DNA of 64,000 bases, taken from assembly GCA_025454815.1 (NCBI GenBank), contig JALONR010000022.1, positions 1-64,000 of the forward strand, given 5' to 3'. Numbering within the stretch: the first letter of the stretch is position 1; every line of letters starts with the position of its first letter. The position numbers and the translations under genes are program-made. Below are positions 44,123 to 54,000 of this stretch, one piece after another. Source of the stretch: Bacteroidales bacterium. GTDB lineage: Bacteria; Bacteroidota; Bacteroidia; Bacteroidales; VadinHA17. The notes beneath the pieces were generated by a model that did not search any database, was not told the origin of the DNA, and saw only the letters and a program-made list of their open reading frames with translations.

Positions 44123-44148
44123 GCCTGCATGAGAGTGCAGGCTTTTTG
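44123..44148 (+). terminator. Intrinsic terminator after tatA
   Basis: GCCTGCA (44123-44129) and TGCAGGC (44136-44142) form a perfect stem with a 6-base loop, followed by TTTTTGTTT. It lies before the DUF4837 gene start, which argues against an upstream start for that gene. Confidence 0.93.
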
Positions 44149-44167
44149 TTTCATAAAAGGATGTGAC

Positions 44168-45154
44168 ATGAGAAGAAATACATTTTACCTGTTTCTGATG
44201 CTGCCGTTACTATTCTCGTGCGGTGATTCGTCTGTTACCCGGACTCTTCCGAACGTTACCGGCACCACCGGGGAGGTTCTGGTGGTGATGGACAAACAGA
44301 TGTGGGACGGTAGTCCGGGCCTTGCCATAAGGGAGCAGGTGAGCCCATTTCTTCTGGGGCTCCCGCAGCCTGAGCGGGCTTTCACCCTGATGCCGGTCAA
44401 CCCTGAAGGATTCCGTGACATATACGTTGCTCACCGGAATATCATACAGGCAGGGACCGAAGAAGGACTCGGGGATCCTGTGGTGACCTATACCCGGAAC
44501 AGATGGGCGGAGACTCAGCTTGTCGTGGCGGTAAAGGCAGCTGACACGGCCTCGCTGGCGGCATGTATAAGGGAAAACGGTGAAGAGATAAGGAGGAGGA
44601 TCAATGATGCCGAGCGTGGAAGGCTGACCGACTGGCTGACCAACTCCGCGGGCAGGGAGCGGAGTGTGGTGTCTGCCGGCGGCAATGAATGGGAACTGGT
44701 GATGCCCGCAGGATGGAAGCCTGATTTCAACCGCGAGGGGATCATGATGATCTCAGCCGAGACCCCGGCCACCACGCAGTCAGTGATGGTATCTGTCACT
44801 GACCGCACCACCTCCAGGATCGGTTGCATCGAACTTGCCGACCTGGCCCAGAAGCGGATGTCAGCCGAGGTGAAGGGCCCTGACGGCGGCTCATTCATGG
44901 TCATAGAACAGAAGGTGCCGGTCAGTTGCCGCTCCTTCAGGCGCAGCGGCACTGATTATATCGAGATGCGCGGACTGTGGACCCTGGAGGGAGGATTCAT
45001 GGGCGGACCGTTCATTTCATACGCTTTTATTGACTCCGCCACTGCAAGGGCGGTGGTCGTTACCGGGTTCGTCTATGCCCCGAGGGAGGATAAGAGAGAG
45101 CTGCTCCGCCAGGTTGAGGCGCTGATGTACACCGTAAAAAAACGTCAGGAATAG
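44168..45154 (+). CDS. DUF4837-family lipoprotein
   Basis: This 328-residue protein has a lipoprotein signal (MRRNTFYLFLMLPLLFSC, Cys18). It has the pattern I associate with DUF4837, a family known mainly from Bacteroidota: LPNVTGTTGEVLVVMDKQMW at the N-terminus, a middle TYTRNRWAETQLVV, and a closing beta domain with SCRSFRRSGTDYIEMRGLW. The function of this family is unknown. I chose the ATG at 44168 because the terminator of tatA lies just upstream; the frame extends further 5'. The convergent mqnC gene ends 3 bases beyond its stop. Confidence 0.8.
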   Translation: MRRNTFYLFLMLPLLFSCGDSSVTRTLPNVTGTTGEVLVVMDKQMWDGSPGLAIREQVSPFLLGLPQPERAFTLMPVNPEGFRDIYVAHRNIIQAGTEEGLGDPVVTYTRNRWAETQLVVAVKAADTASLAACIRENGEEIRRRINDAERGRLTDWLTNSAGRERSVVSAGGNEWELVMPAGWKPDFNREGIMMISAETPATTQSVMVSVTDRTTSRIGCIELADLAQKRMSAEVKGPDGGSFMVIEQKVPVSCRSFRRSGTDYIEMRGLWTLEGGFMGGPFISYAFIDSATARAVVVTGFVYAPREDKRELLRQVEALMYTVKKRQE

Positions 45155-45157
45155 GTA

Positions 45158-46249
45158 TCATTTAACCGGCCTGTAGCGCTGGTCACGTCGTTGAGGGATG
45201 AATCCTGCCTCGCGGATTATCTCCTGCATGCTCTCCGGGTTGACGCGGAAAGGCTCGCCGGCGGCGCTCACAACGTTTTCCTCAATCATTACCGATCCCA
45301 GGTCATTGGCCCCGCAGTGAAGCGATATCATCGCGGTATCCCTGCCCACGGTAAGAATTGAAGCCTGTATATTCTGAATATTATCAAGCATCAGCCTGCT
45401 GATGGCAATCACCTTCAGGTATTCTGAAGCCGTCACCATACTCCGGATGCCATCCTTTTCAGCAAGTTTTGTTCCCTGGTCCATGAAAGGCCATGGGATG
45501 AATGTAATGAATCCGTCGTGTCCTTCAGGTCGGGCATCCTGGAGCCTGCGCAGCATGTCAAGATGTTCCAGCCGCTCCTGTACCGTCTCGGCATGTCCGA
45601 ACATCATGGTTGCTGAAGTGGGGAGATTGAGCCGGTGGGCTTCCCTCATCACCCCAAGCCATTCTGCTACGGTTGCCTTGGCGGGTGAAACTATCTTCCT
45701 GACCCTGTCAGAGAGTATCTCGGCGCCGGCCCCCGGGAGGGAGTCAAGCCCGGCATCACGCAGGGCTGTAAGTACATCGCGGAAGCTCATCTTCTCTGCC
45801 CGCGCGAGCCATGCCACTTCCGGCGGGCCCAGGGCATGCAGCTTTACGCCAGGCCATCGCTGCTTCAGTCTCCTGAAGAGTCCCGTGTAAAAGGCGAGTC
45901 CAAGTGCAGGATTCATGCCGCCCTGCAGCAGAAGCTGATCACCGCCCAGGGACAGCAATTCCTCTATCTTGCGGTCATACTCCTCATCCGTGGTGACATA
46001 GGCATCCTGGTTCTTCGCGCTCCGGCAGAAATTGCAAAACCGGCAGTGGGAAAAGCATATGTTGGTGATATTGACATTCCGGTCTATCATCCAGCCAACC
46101 CTGTTGCCGGGATGAAGCCTTCGCCTGGTCTGATCGGCCACATACATCAGCTCCTCGGCAGGAGCCTCCTCCCAGAGGCTTAAAGCCTCATTGACGGTAA
46201 TGCGGCCGCCCCCTGCCAGCCTTTCATATATATCTTCTCTGATTCCCAT
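45158..46249 (-). CDS. mqnC: Cyclic dehypoxanthinyl futalosine synthase (radical SAM)
   Basis: This 363-residue radical SAM enzyme of the futalosine menaquinone route closes the spiro ring of cyclic dehypoxanthinyl futalosine. The [4Fe-4S] ligands are Cys65, Cys69 and Cys72 in CFSHCRFC. Other family phrases are TSATMMFGHAETVQERLEHL, FIPWPFMDQGTKL and the C-terminal EAGFIPQRRDQRY, which fit MqnC better than MqnE. The ATG at 46247-46249 is preferred; the frame runs upstream to 46336. It faces pdxA divergently and the DUF4837 gene convergently. Quinone use implies a respiratory chain in this organism. Confidence 0.92.
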   Translation of the reverse strand: MGIREDIYERLAGGGRITVNEALSLWEEAPAEELMYVADQTRRRLHPGNRVGWMIDRNVNITNICFSHCRFCNFCRSAKNQDAYVTTDEEYDRKIEELLSLGGDQLLLQGGMNPALGLAFYTGLFRRLKQRWPGVKLHALGPPEVAWLARAEKMSFRDVLTALRDAGLDSLPGAGAEILSDRVRKIVSPAKATVAEWLGVMREAHRLNLPTSATMMFGHAETVQERLEHLDMLRRLQDARPEGHDGFITFIPWPFMDQGTKLAEKDGIRSMVTASEYLKVIAISRLMLDNIQNIQASILTVGRDTAMISLHCGANDLGSVMIEENVVSAAGEPFRVNPESMQEIIREAGFIPQRRDQRYRPVK

Positions 46250-46376
46250 CCTGTGACCTCCTGCGCATTGTGGCGGGAGTCCGTAAAGGTAATATATTAA
46301 AGCTAATCCATTCAATATTTTAATTAACTTTACCACCCTGAACAGCAGCTTCGCGGTTCTTCAGACATGATTTACG

Positions 46377-47483
46377 ATGGATAAAAAGACTATAGTTGCC
46401 GGGATTACCCAGGGAGACATTAATGGCATAGGCTACGAGATCATTATCAAGGCCCTTGCTGACCAGGCCATCACTGACCTTTGTGTTCCGGTGGTGTATG
46501 GCTCTCCGAAGGTGGCCGCCTATCACCGTAAGGTGCTTAATGTCACAAGTCTCAATTTCAATAATATTCGTTCTGCCTCCGAAGCCAACCCCAGGAAGGT
46601 GAACCTGATCAACTGTCTTGGTGATGATGTGAGGGTTGAACTGGGTAAATCGACTCCGGAAGGAGGACAGGCGGCACTGGCCTCCCTGGAAAGTGCCGTC
46701 GGAGACCTCACAGGAGGCAGGATTGATGTTCTGATAACAGCGCCCATTGACAAGCATAATATCCAGTCAGATAAATTCAGGTTTACCGGGCATACCGATT
46801 ATCTGAGAACAAAGACCGGCTCTCATGAGGCACTGATGCTGATGATATCCGAGAGCATGAAAATCGGTTTTGTCACCGAACATCTGCCGCTGAGGGATGT
46901 TCCGGGGGCAATCACCGTCAGCAATATACTTTCCAAGCTCCGGCTCCTTAACATGTCGCTGTTGCAGGACTTTGCCATACGTGGTCCGCGTATCGGGGTG
47001 CTCAGCCTTAATCCGCATGCAGGAGACGGAGGGTTGCTTGGCAGTGAGGAGAAGGAGATCATTATCCCGGCCATTGCAAAGGCCAATGAGGAGGGGATAC
47101 TTGCCTTCGGACCCTGGTCATCTGACGGCTTCTTCGGATCAGGAGCCTTCAGCCGCTTTGATGCGGTTCTGGCGATGTACCATGACCAGGGCATGGGAGC
47201 CTTCAAGGCCGTAGCCTTTGATACCGGAGTCAATTTCACCGCCGGCCTGCCTGTCATCCGGACGTCACCGGTACATGGCACCGCATTTGACATTACAGGA
47301 AAGAACGAGGCATCGGGCAACTCGATGCGGCGTGCCATTTATGCAGCCGTGGACATTTACCGTAACAGGGAGATGTATCATGAAATGCTGCGCAACCCTC
47401 TCCAGCCGCAGAAGATAGAGATCCATCCGGAACATGTTGACGAACTGCCGCCCGAAACCGAAACCGACGACCACGCATTATGA
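46377..47483 (+). CDS. pdxA: 4-hydroxythreonine-4-phosphate dehydrogenase
   Basis: This 368-residue metal-dependent dehydrogenase of the DXP-dependent vitamin B6 route has GITQGDINGIGYEI at the N-terminus, the metal-binding FTGHTDYL and MYHDQGMGAFK, and the conserved VNFTAGLPVIRTSPVHGTAFDI (read in two parts). The downstream ruvA gene overlaps its stop by 4 bases (ATGA) and sprA follows, giving a pdxA-ruvA-sprA run. The B6 ring is condensed from this product and DXP, whose use by dxr is also encoded in the window. Confidence 0.95.
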   Translation: MDKKTIVAGITQGDINGIGYEIIIKALADQAITDLCVPVVYGSPKVAAYHRKVLNVTSLNFNNIRSASEANPRKVNLINCLGDDVRVELGKSTPEGGQAALASLESAVGDLTGGRIDVLITAPIDKHNIQSDKFRFTGHTDYLRTKTGSHEALMLMISESMKIGFVTEHLPLRDVPGAITVSNILSKLRLLNMSLLQDFAIRGPRIGVLSLNPHAGDGGLLGSEEKEIIIPAIAKANEEGILAFGPWSSDGFFGSGAFSRFDAVLAMYHDQGMGAFKAVAFDTGVNFTAGLPVIRTSPVHGTAFDITGKNEASGNSMRRAIYAAVDIYRNREMYHEMLRNPLQPQKIEIHPEHVDELPPETETDDHAL

Positions 47484-48061
47484 TCGATTATATTACCGGT
47501 ACCGTGACCGAGCTCAACCCTGCCTGCGTGGTGGTTGAATGCAACGGCATAGGTTACAGCATAAATATATCACTTAATACATATACTGCACTGGATAAGG
47601 CAGTTACATGCAAGATCCTGATCCATGAATCAATCCGCGAGGATGCTCATCTGCTGTATGGTTTTGCCACAGCCGGGGAGCGTGATCTCTTCAGGCAACT
47701 GATAACGGTCTCGGGTGTTGGTGCCGGCACGGCACGGATGATGCTCTCATCTGTTACCCCTTCAGACCTGAGGGAGGCCATCATCACCGGTGACACGGCC
47801 ATTCTCAAGGCCATCAAGGGGATAGGGTTAAAGACGGCCCAGAGGATTATAGTTGACCTCAAAGACAAGATTGGAAAACATGCCGGTTCAGGCGAAATTC
47901 TTGCATTTTCCGACAATACGGCGCGCGAAGAAGCGTTATCTGCTTTAGTGATGCTTGGATTTGCCAGGAGCAGCGCCACGAAGGTTATTGATAACATCCT
48001 CAGGGAAAACAGGAAACTCCAGGTGGAGGAGATAGTCAGGAAGGCGCTGAAACTGTTATAA
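47480..48061 (+). CDS. ruvA: Holliday junction branch-migration protein RuvA
   Basis: This 193-residue protein has the OB-fold start MIDYITGTVTELNPACVVVECNGIGY. Its two helix-hairpin-helix motifs are TVSGVGAGTARMML and IKGIGLKTAQRII. A C-terminal domain III (SALVMLGFARSSATKVI) binds RuvB. It forms the tetramer that holds four-way junctions. The order ruvA-sprA-gcvH is a known conserved arrangement in Bacteroidota. sprA starts 13 bases after its stop. Confidence 0.96.
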   Translation: MIDYITGTVTELNPACVVVECNGIGYSINISLNTYTALDKAVTCKILIHESIREDAHLLYGFATAGERDLFRQLITVSGVGAGTARMMLSSVTPSDLREAIITGDTAILKAIKGIGLKTAQRIIVDLKDKIGKHAGSGEILAFSDNTAREEALSALVMLGFARSSATKVIDNILRENRKLQVEEIVRKALKLL

Positions 48062-48074
48062 ACAGGGTGCCGGA

Positions 48075-51000
48075 TTGCAGTTTTTTTCACATATTAGAGG
48101 TCTTTGGATCAGGGTGGGGCTATTGATTATCCTCTCCCTATCTTCATTGGTGCTCCCAGCACAGATCAATCCCGGAGACACGCTTCTCAGGCTCAGCAAT
48201 GATCCCGCCTACCCGTGGGAGGCCAGGGAATCATCACCACTCTTCCTCCGCAACCCTTCAAACATTACCACGAGAGTCGAGTATGACGGCCGCAACAACC
48301 AGTATATCATTTACCAGAAAGCAGGCAGTCTGGACTATCGCCGCCCGGTATACATGACTCCCGAGGAGTACCGGCGTTATGAGTTCAACCAGGCCATGCG
48401 AGATTACTGGGACGCCACCCTTCGCGGTGACGCCACCGGATTCAGGTCATCACTCATACCCCAGATCGAGGTGGGAGGTGAGACCTTCGACCGGATTTTC
48501 GGAAGCAATGTCATCAACATCGTACCACAGGGGTCAGCTGAACTGATCTTCGGTATCAATATCTCCCACACTGAGAACCCGACCCTTTCGGAGAGGCTTC
48601 GCACCATTCCCACATTTGACTTCCAGGAAAAGATACAGATGAATGTCACCGGCACCATTGGTGACAAGATGCAACTGGGCATAAACTACAACACCGAGGC
48701 GATGTTCGAGTTTGAGAACCGTACCAAACTTGAATATTCCGGCAAGGAGGATGAGATAATCAAAAAGATTGAGGCGGGCGATGTGACCCTGCCGCTTAAC
48801 GGAACACTTATCACCGGAAGCTACAGCCTCTTTGGTCTCAAGACCGAAATGCAGTTCGGAAAGCTGACCATGACCACCGTTTTTTCGCAGCAGAAGGGTG
48901 AGTCATCGGTTGTGGAGGTCAAGGGCGGATCCCAGATAAGTGATTACGAGATCACCGCTGACAACTACGAAGCCAACCGCCACTTTTTCCTGTCACAGCA
49001 GTTCAGGGAGGATTTTGACGGGGCCCTGTCAAATCTGCCCATCGTCAGCACCGGTCTGAACATCGAAAAGATTGAAGTCTGGATCACCAACCAGACAAGC
49101 CGGTTCGAGGATGTGAGCAACAGGAACATAATCGCATTCATTGACCTTGCCGAGAACCAGTCAAACATCTACAACACTGTACCGGAATTCCAGGCTATTC
49201 CCGGTGCCCCGCTCAACCCCTCAAACAATGCCAACGGGATGTATGAGCAGCTTAATACCACCTACGGCAGCGTGAGGAACATAGACCAGGTGGCTGATGC
49301 CTTTGCGGGGCTCTATCCGGGATTCCAGATAGGCCGTGACTATGAGAAGATAGAGAATGCACGCCGGCTGACAGAGCGTGAATATACTGTGAACCGGCAA
49401 CTTGGGTACATCTCGCTCAATGTTGCCCTGAACAATGACGAAGTGCTTGCAGTGGCCTATGAATATACATTCAATGGCCAGGTATTCAAGGTCGGGGAAT
49501 TCTCCACCGACGGGATCACGGCACCTGACGCCCTGATCCTCAAGCTTATCAAGGGAACAACACTCAGCCCCCAGATACCTACCTGGAAGCTGATGATGAA
49601 GAACATCTACAATATCGGGTCCGGGAGGATAGAGCCGAGGAACTTTGAAGTTAACATCCTGTACCAGGACGATGCTTCGGGGAATGCACTCAACTACCTT
49701 CCCGGCACCCCGCTTGACGGCAAGGTGTTGCTTCAGGCACTGGGACTTGACCAGCTTAATTCGCAGCTCGACAGGCAGCCTGACGGGTTGTTTGACTTCG
49801 TTGACGGCATCACCGTGATGGCCGAAAAGGGAAGGATCATATTCCCTGTTCTTGAACCATTTGGCCGCCATCTTCTGAAATACATCACTGATCCTGCACA
49901 GATAAGAAAATATGTCTTTACCGAGCTGTATGACTCAACCCAGACCGTTGCCAGGCAGATGGCCGAGAAGAACAAGTATCTTCTCAGCGGCCAGTTCACA
50001 TCAGCCTCAGGGTCAGAGATAAGGCTCAACGTTGCCAACATACCGCAGGGATCGGTCAAGGTGACAGCCGGAGGGGTTACCCTCACCGAGAATGTAGACT
50101 ACACCGTTGACTACAACATGGGGTCTGTCAAGATCATCAATTCTGCCATAATTGAATCACAGACTCCCGTCAGGGTCTCCCTTGAGAGCAACCAGTTCTT
50201 TGGTCTTCAGACGAAGACCCTGGTGGGAACCCACCTCAACTACCGCCTCTCTGAACGGTTTAACCTGGGAGCCACGGCGCTGAGGCTTACAGAGAGGCCT
50301 TATACCCAGAAGGTCACATACGGTGATGACCCCATCTCCAACACCATATACGGTTTTGATGCATCATACCGGGCTGAGTCACAGCTCCTCACCAATGCAA
50401 TCGACTGGCTTCCGTTCATTGAAACGAATGCTCCCTCTTCCATAAATTTCTTCGGCGAATTTGCCCACCTGGTACCCGGGCACAGCAAAGCAATCACTTC
50501 CGAGGGGGCGGTCTATATCGATGATTTTGAAGCGAGTGAGATATCGCTTGATCTGAGGGCTTTCAATGCCTGGTCACTTGCCAGCGTGCCTCAGGGTCAG
50601 GATCACTTCTTCCCTGAGGCAAGGCTGAGCAAGGACATCCGTTCCGGCATGAACAGGGCGCTTCTGGCATGGTATGTCATTGACCCCCTCTTCCTGCGCA
50701 ACGGCTCAACCACCCCAGGTCACATTCGTTCAGATCCCGATGCACAGTCGAGCCATTTCGTAAGGGAGATATATGAGACCGAGATCTTCCCATACAAGGA
50801 ATCACCCAGCGGTATACCCACAAATATATCGGTGCTGAACGTTGCATTCTATCCCGGCGAGAGAGGACCGTACAACTTCGATGTGCTTTCCGGAGCCTAT
50901 TCGGCAGGGCTGAACAGCAGCGGTCTGCTTAATTCACCGCGGACACGCTGGGGAGGGATGATGCGTGAACTGCTCACCAACGACTTCGAATCGGCAAACA

Positions 51001-54000
51001 TCCAGTACATCAAGTTCTGGGTCATGGACCCATTCGTTGAGAATCCTGACCATGAGGGAGGTGATCTCTATTTCAACCTTGGGAACATCTCTGAGGATAT
51101 CCTTCGTGACTCACGCAAACAGTTCGAAAACGGTCTGCCCACATCACCGCTGGTGGTGAACGTAGATACCACCGTATGGGGGCGCGTACCCACGGTTCAG
51201 GCCGTGGTGCACGCCTTTGACAACAATATTGATTCACGCCGCTACCAGGATGTAGGCCTTGACGGCCTGGGAAATGATGATGAGACATCCTTCTTCGACA
51301 GTTACCTGCAGGCCGTAGGGGTTGTTGTCAGCCCCGAGTTGCTTGACAGTATCTTCCGTGACCCGGCAAATGACGATTTCCATTATTTCAGGGGATCAGA
51401 TTACGACCTCCTTCAGCTTGGCATCCTTGAGCGCTACAAGAAGTTCAATGGTACCGAGGGTAATTCACCAACATCTGAGATGTCATCGGAATCATATCCC
51501 ACGAGCGGGTCGACACTGCCAGACATGGAGGATATAAACCGTGACAATACGCTGAGCGAAACAGAGAGTTACTACCAGTACCATGTCAGCATGAGGCCTG
51601 AAGATATGGTTGTGGGGAGGAACTATATAGTGGATGAACTTGAATACACGGCAACATTTGCAAACGGTGTGAAGTCGCCCGTCAAATGGTACCAGTTCAA
51701 GATACCGGTAACGGACTATGAAAGGATTGTCGGCTCGATACGCGACTTCAAGTCGATCAGGTTTCTCCGTATGTTCATGCGCAATTTTGATGAGGAGGTG
51801 ATCATGCGTTTTGCCCGTCTTGAGCTTGTAAGATCGGAGTGGCGCAAGTACAACCTGACATTTTTTGAAGGGGGTGAGCGGATCACCATACCCGAAGAGG
51901 ATGACGGCACCTTTGAGATCAGCTCGGTGAGTATAGAGGAGAATGCCGGCAAGGAGCCTGTCAACTATGTGCTGCCGCCGGGATTTGACCGTGTCATTGA
52001 CCCTGCAAACCCGCAGCTAAGGCAGCTCAATGAGCAGTCGATGGTACTGAGGGTCCGTGAACTGGCAGACGGGGATGCAAGGGCCACCTACAAGAATGTC
52101 ACCCTTGATATGAGGCAGTACCGCCGGCTGAAGATGGAGGTGCATGCAGAGGCGCTCATTGGTGAGCCGCTGCAGGATGATGAGGTCACGGTGTTTGTAA
52201 GGCTGGGATCTGACTACCGAAGCAATTTCTATGAATATGAGATACCTGTAAAGCTGACTCCTTATGGCAGGTACAACAATGACGTGGAGGAGCAAAGGGC
52301 CATTGTGTGGCCTGAGGAGAACAAGATCGATATTGATCTTTCACAGTTGCTTGATGCGAAGCAGGCCCGCGATGCTGCCATGCGCCTGCCCGGGTCAGTT
52401 ATCAGCGAGGCAGATATCTACTCCGTCCAGAACGGAAAGGCGCGCATCTCCGTCAGCGGTAGTCCCAACCTGAGCAACGTGAGGGTGGTTATGGTGGGTG
52501 TCAGGAACCCTATCCGTACCCGCCGCCCGCAGATTGATGACGGCACCCCGCGTTCAGCGGAAATATGGATAAACGAGCTGCGCCTCAGCGATTTCCGGGA
52601 GGATGGAGGGTGGGCAGCCAACGCCCAGATGCAGGCACGCCTGGCTGACCTGGGTACGATAAACATGGTAGGGCAGACCAGCACACCGGGATGGGGAAGT
52701 ATAGAACAGAATGTCAACCAGCGGAGCATGGAGCAGGTGATCCAGTACGACCTCTCCTCAAACCTCGAACTGGGCAAATTCTTCCCCGAGAAAGCAGGTA
52801 TCCGCATCCCTGTCTATATGGGCTATTCTGAGAACCGGATCAGGCCACAGTATGACCCGCTTGACCCTGACATTCTGCTCAACGATGCCCTTGACAACCT
52901 TGAGACAAAGGCTGAAAGGGACAGTGTCCTGAACCTGTCTGAAGAGTATTCGCGCCGCCGCACCCTCACGGTCAGCAATGCGGGGATAACGAAGAGGGGT
53001 GAGAAACCACATGCCTGGGATCCTGCCAACGTAACCGTCAGCTATGCCTTCAACGAAGTGTACAACACCGACCCCAAGACCGAGATTGACGTTGAAAGAA
53101 CATACAGGGGAGGGGTATCATATGACTTTGACGCCAGGCCAAAGAACTTCACCCCATTCCAGAAGGCCCGGATATTCAACTCGCCGGCCTTCAGACTCAT
53201 CAAGGACTTTAACGTCTATCTTTTCCCGAAGCATATCACGGTTCGTACTGACCTTTACAGGTACTACAACGAGGTTAAGACACGAAACATCAGCAATCCC
53301 AACCTGATCATTGACCCGGTCTTCACGAAGGATTTCCAGTGGACGCGGTTCTATGACATAAAGTATGACATAACCAAGCAGCTAAAGGTTGACTTCACGG
53401 CCAGCAGCATCGCCCGTATTGATGAACCTGAAGGAGGGGTTGACCGCCGGCGCTATCCTGATCTCTTTGATGCATGGCGTGACTCAATAATGACCAACCT
53501 GGGAAACTTCGGGCGTACCACAAACTATTACCACCTGCTGAACTTCAATTACAACGTGCCTGTAAACAAGCTTCCGCTGCTGTCATGGATTACATCCAAT
53601 GCGAGGTACAGTGCCAGGTACGACTGGCTGGCAGGAACTGTTTTCCCCGATTCATTGAACATTAATCCCGGAAACATCATCAAGAACTCCAACAACGGCC
53701 AGTTCACCCTTCAGGCCAACCTCACCAACCTCTACAGCAAGGTTAAGTTCCTCAAGGAGATTGAGGCCACCACCCAGCCTGGCGCAATGAAACGGATGAG
53801 CCTTGGCTACGAGGAGGTAACCCACAGCCGCAGGGGCATAACCCTCAGGGCGGGGAGACCACGCATCATCAACCATAACCTCAAGACCAGGGACATAACC
53901 GTTACCGTTACCGCACCTGACGGAACCACGGTCAAGGGCAAGTATGACATAGTATCAGATATGCGGATAGACTTCATTCCTGACAGTGACGTAACAAATG

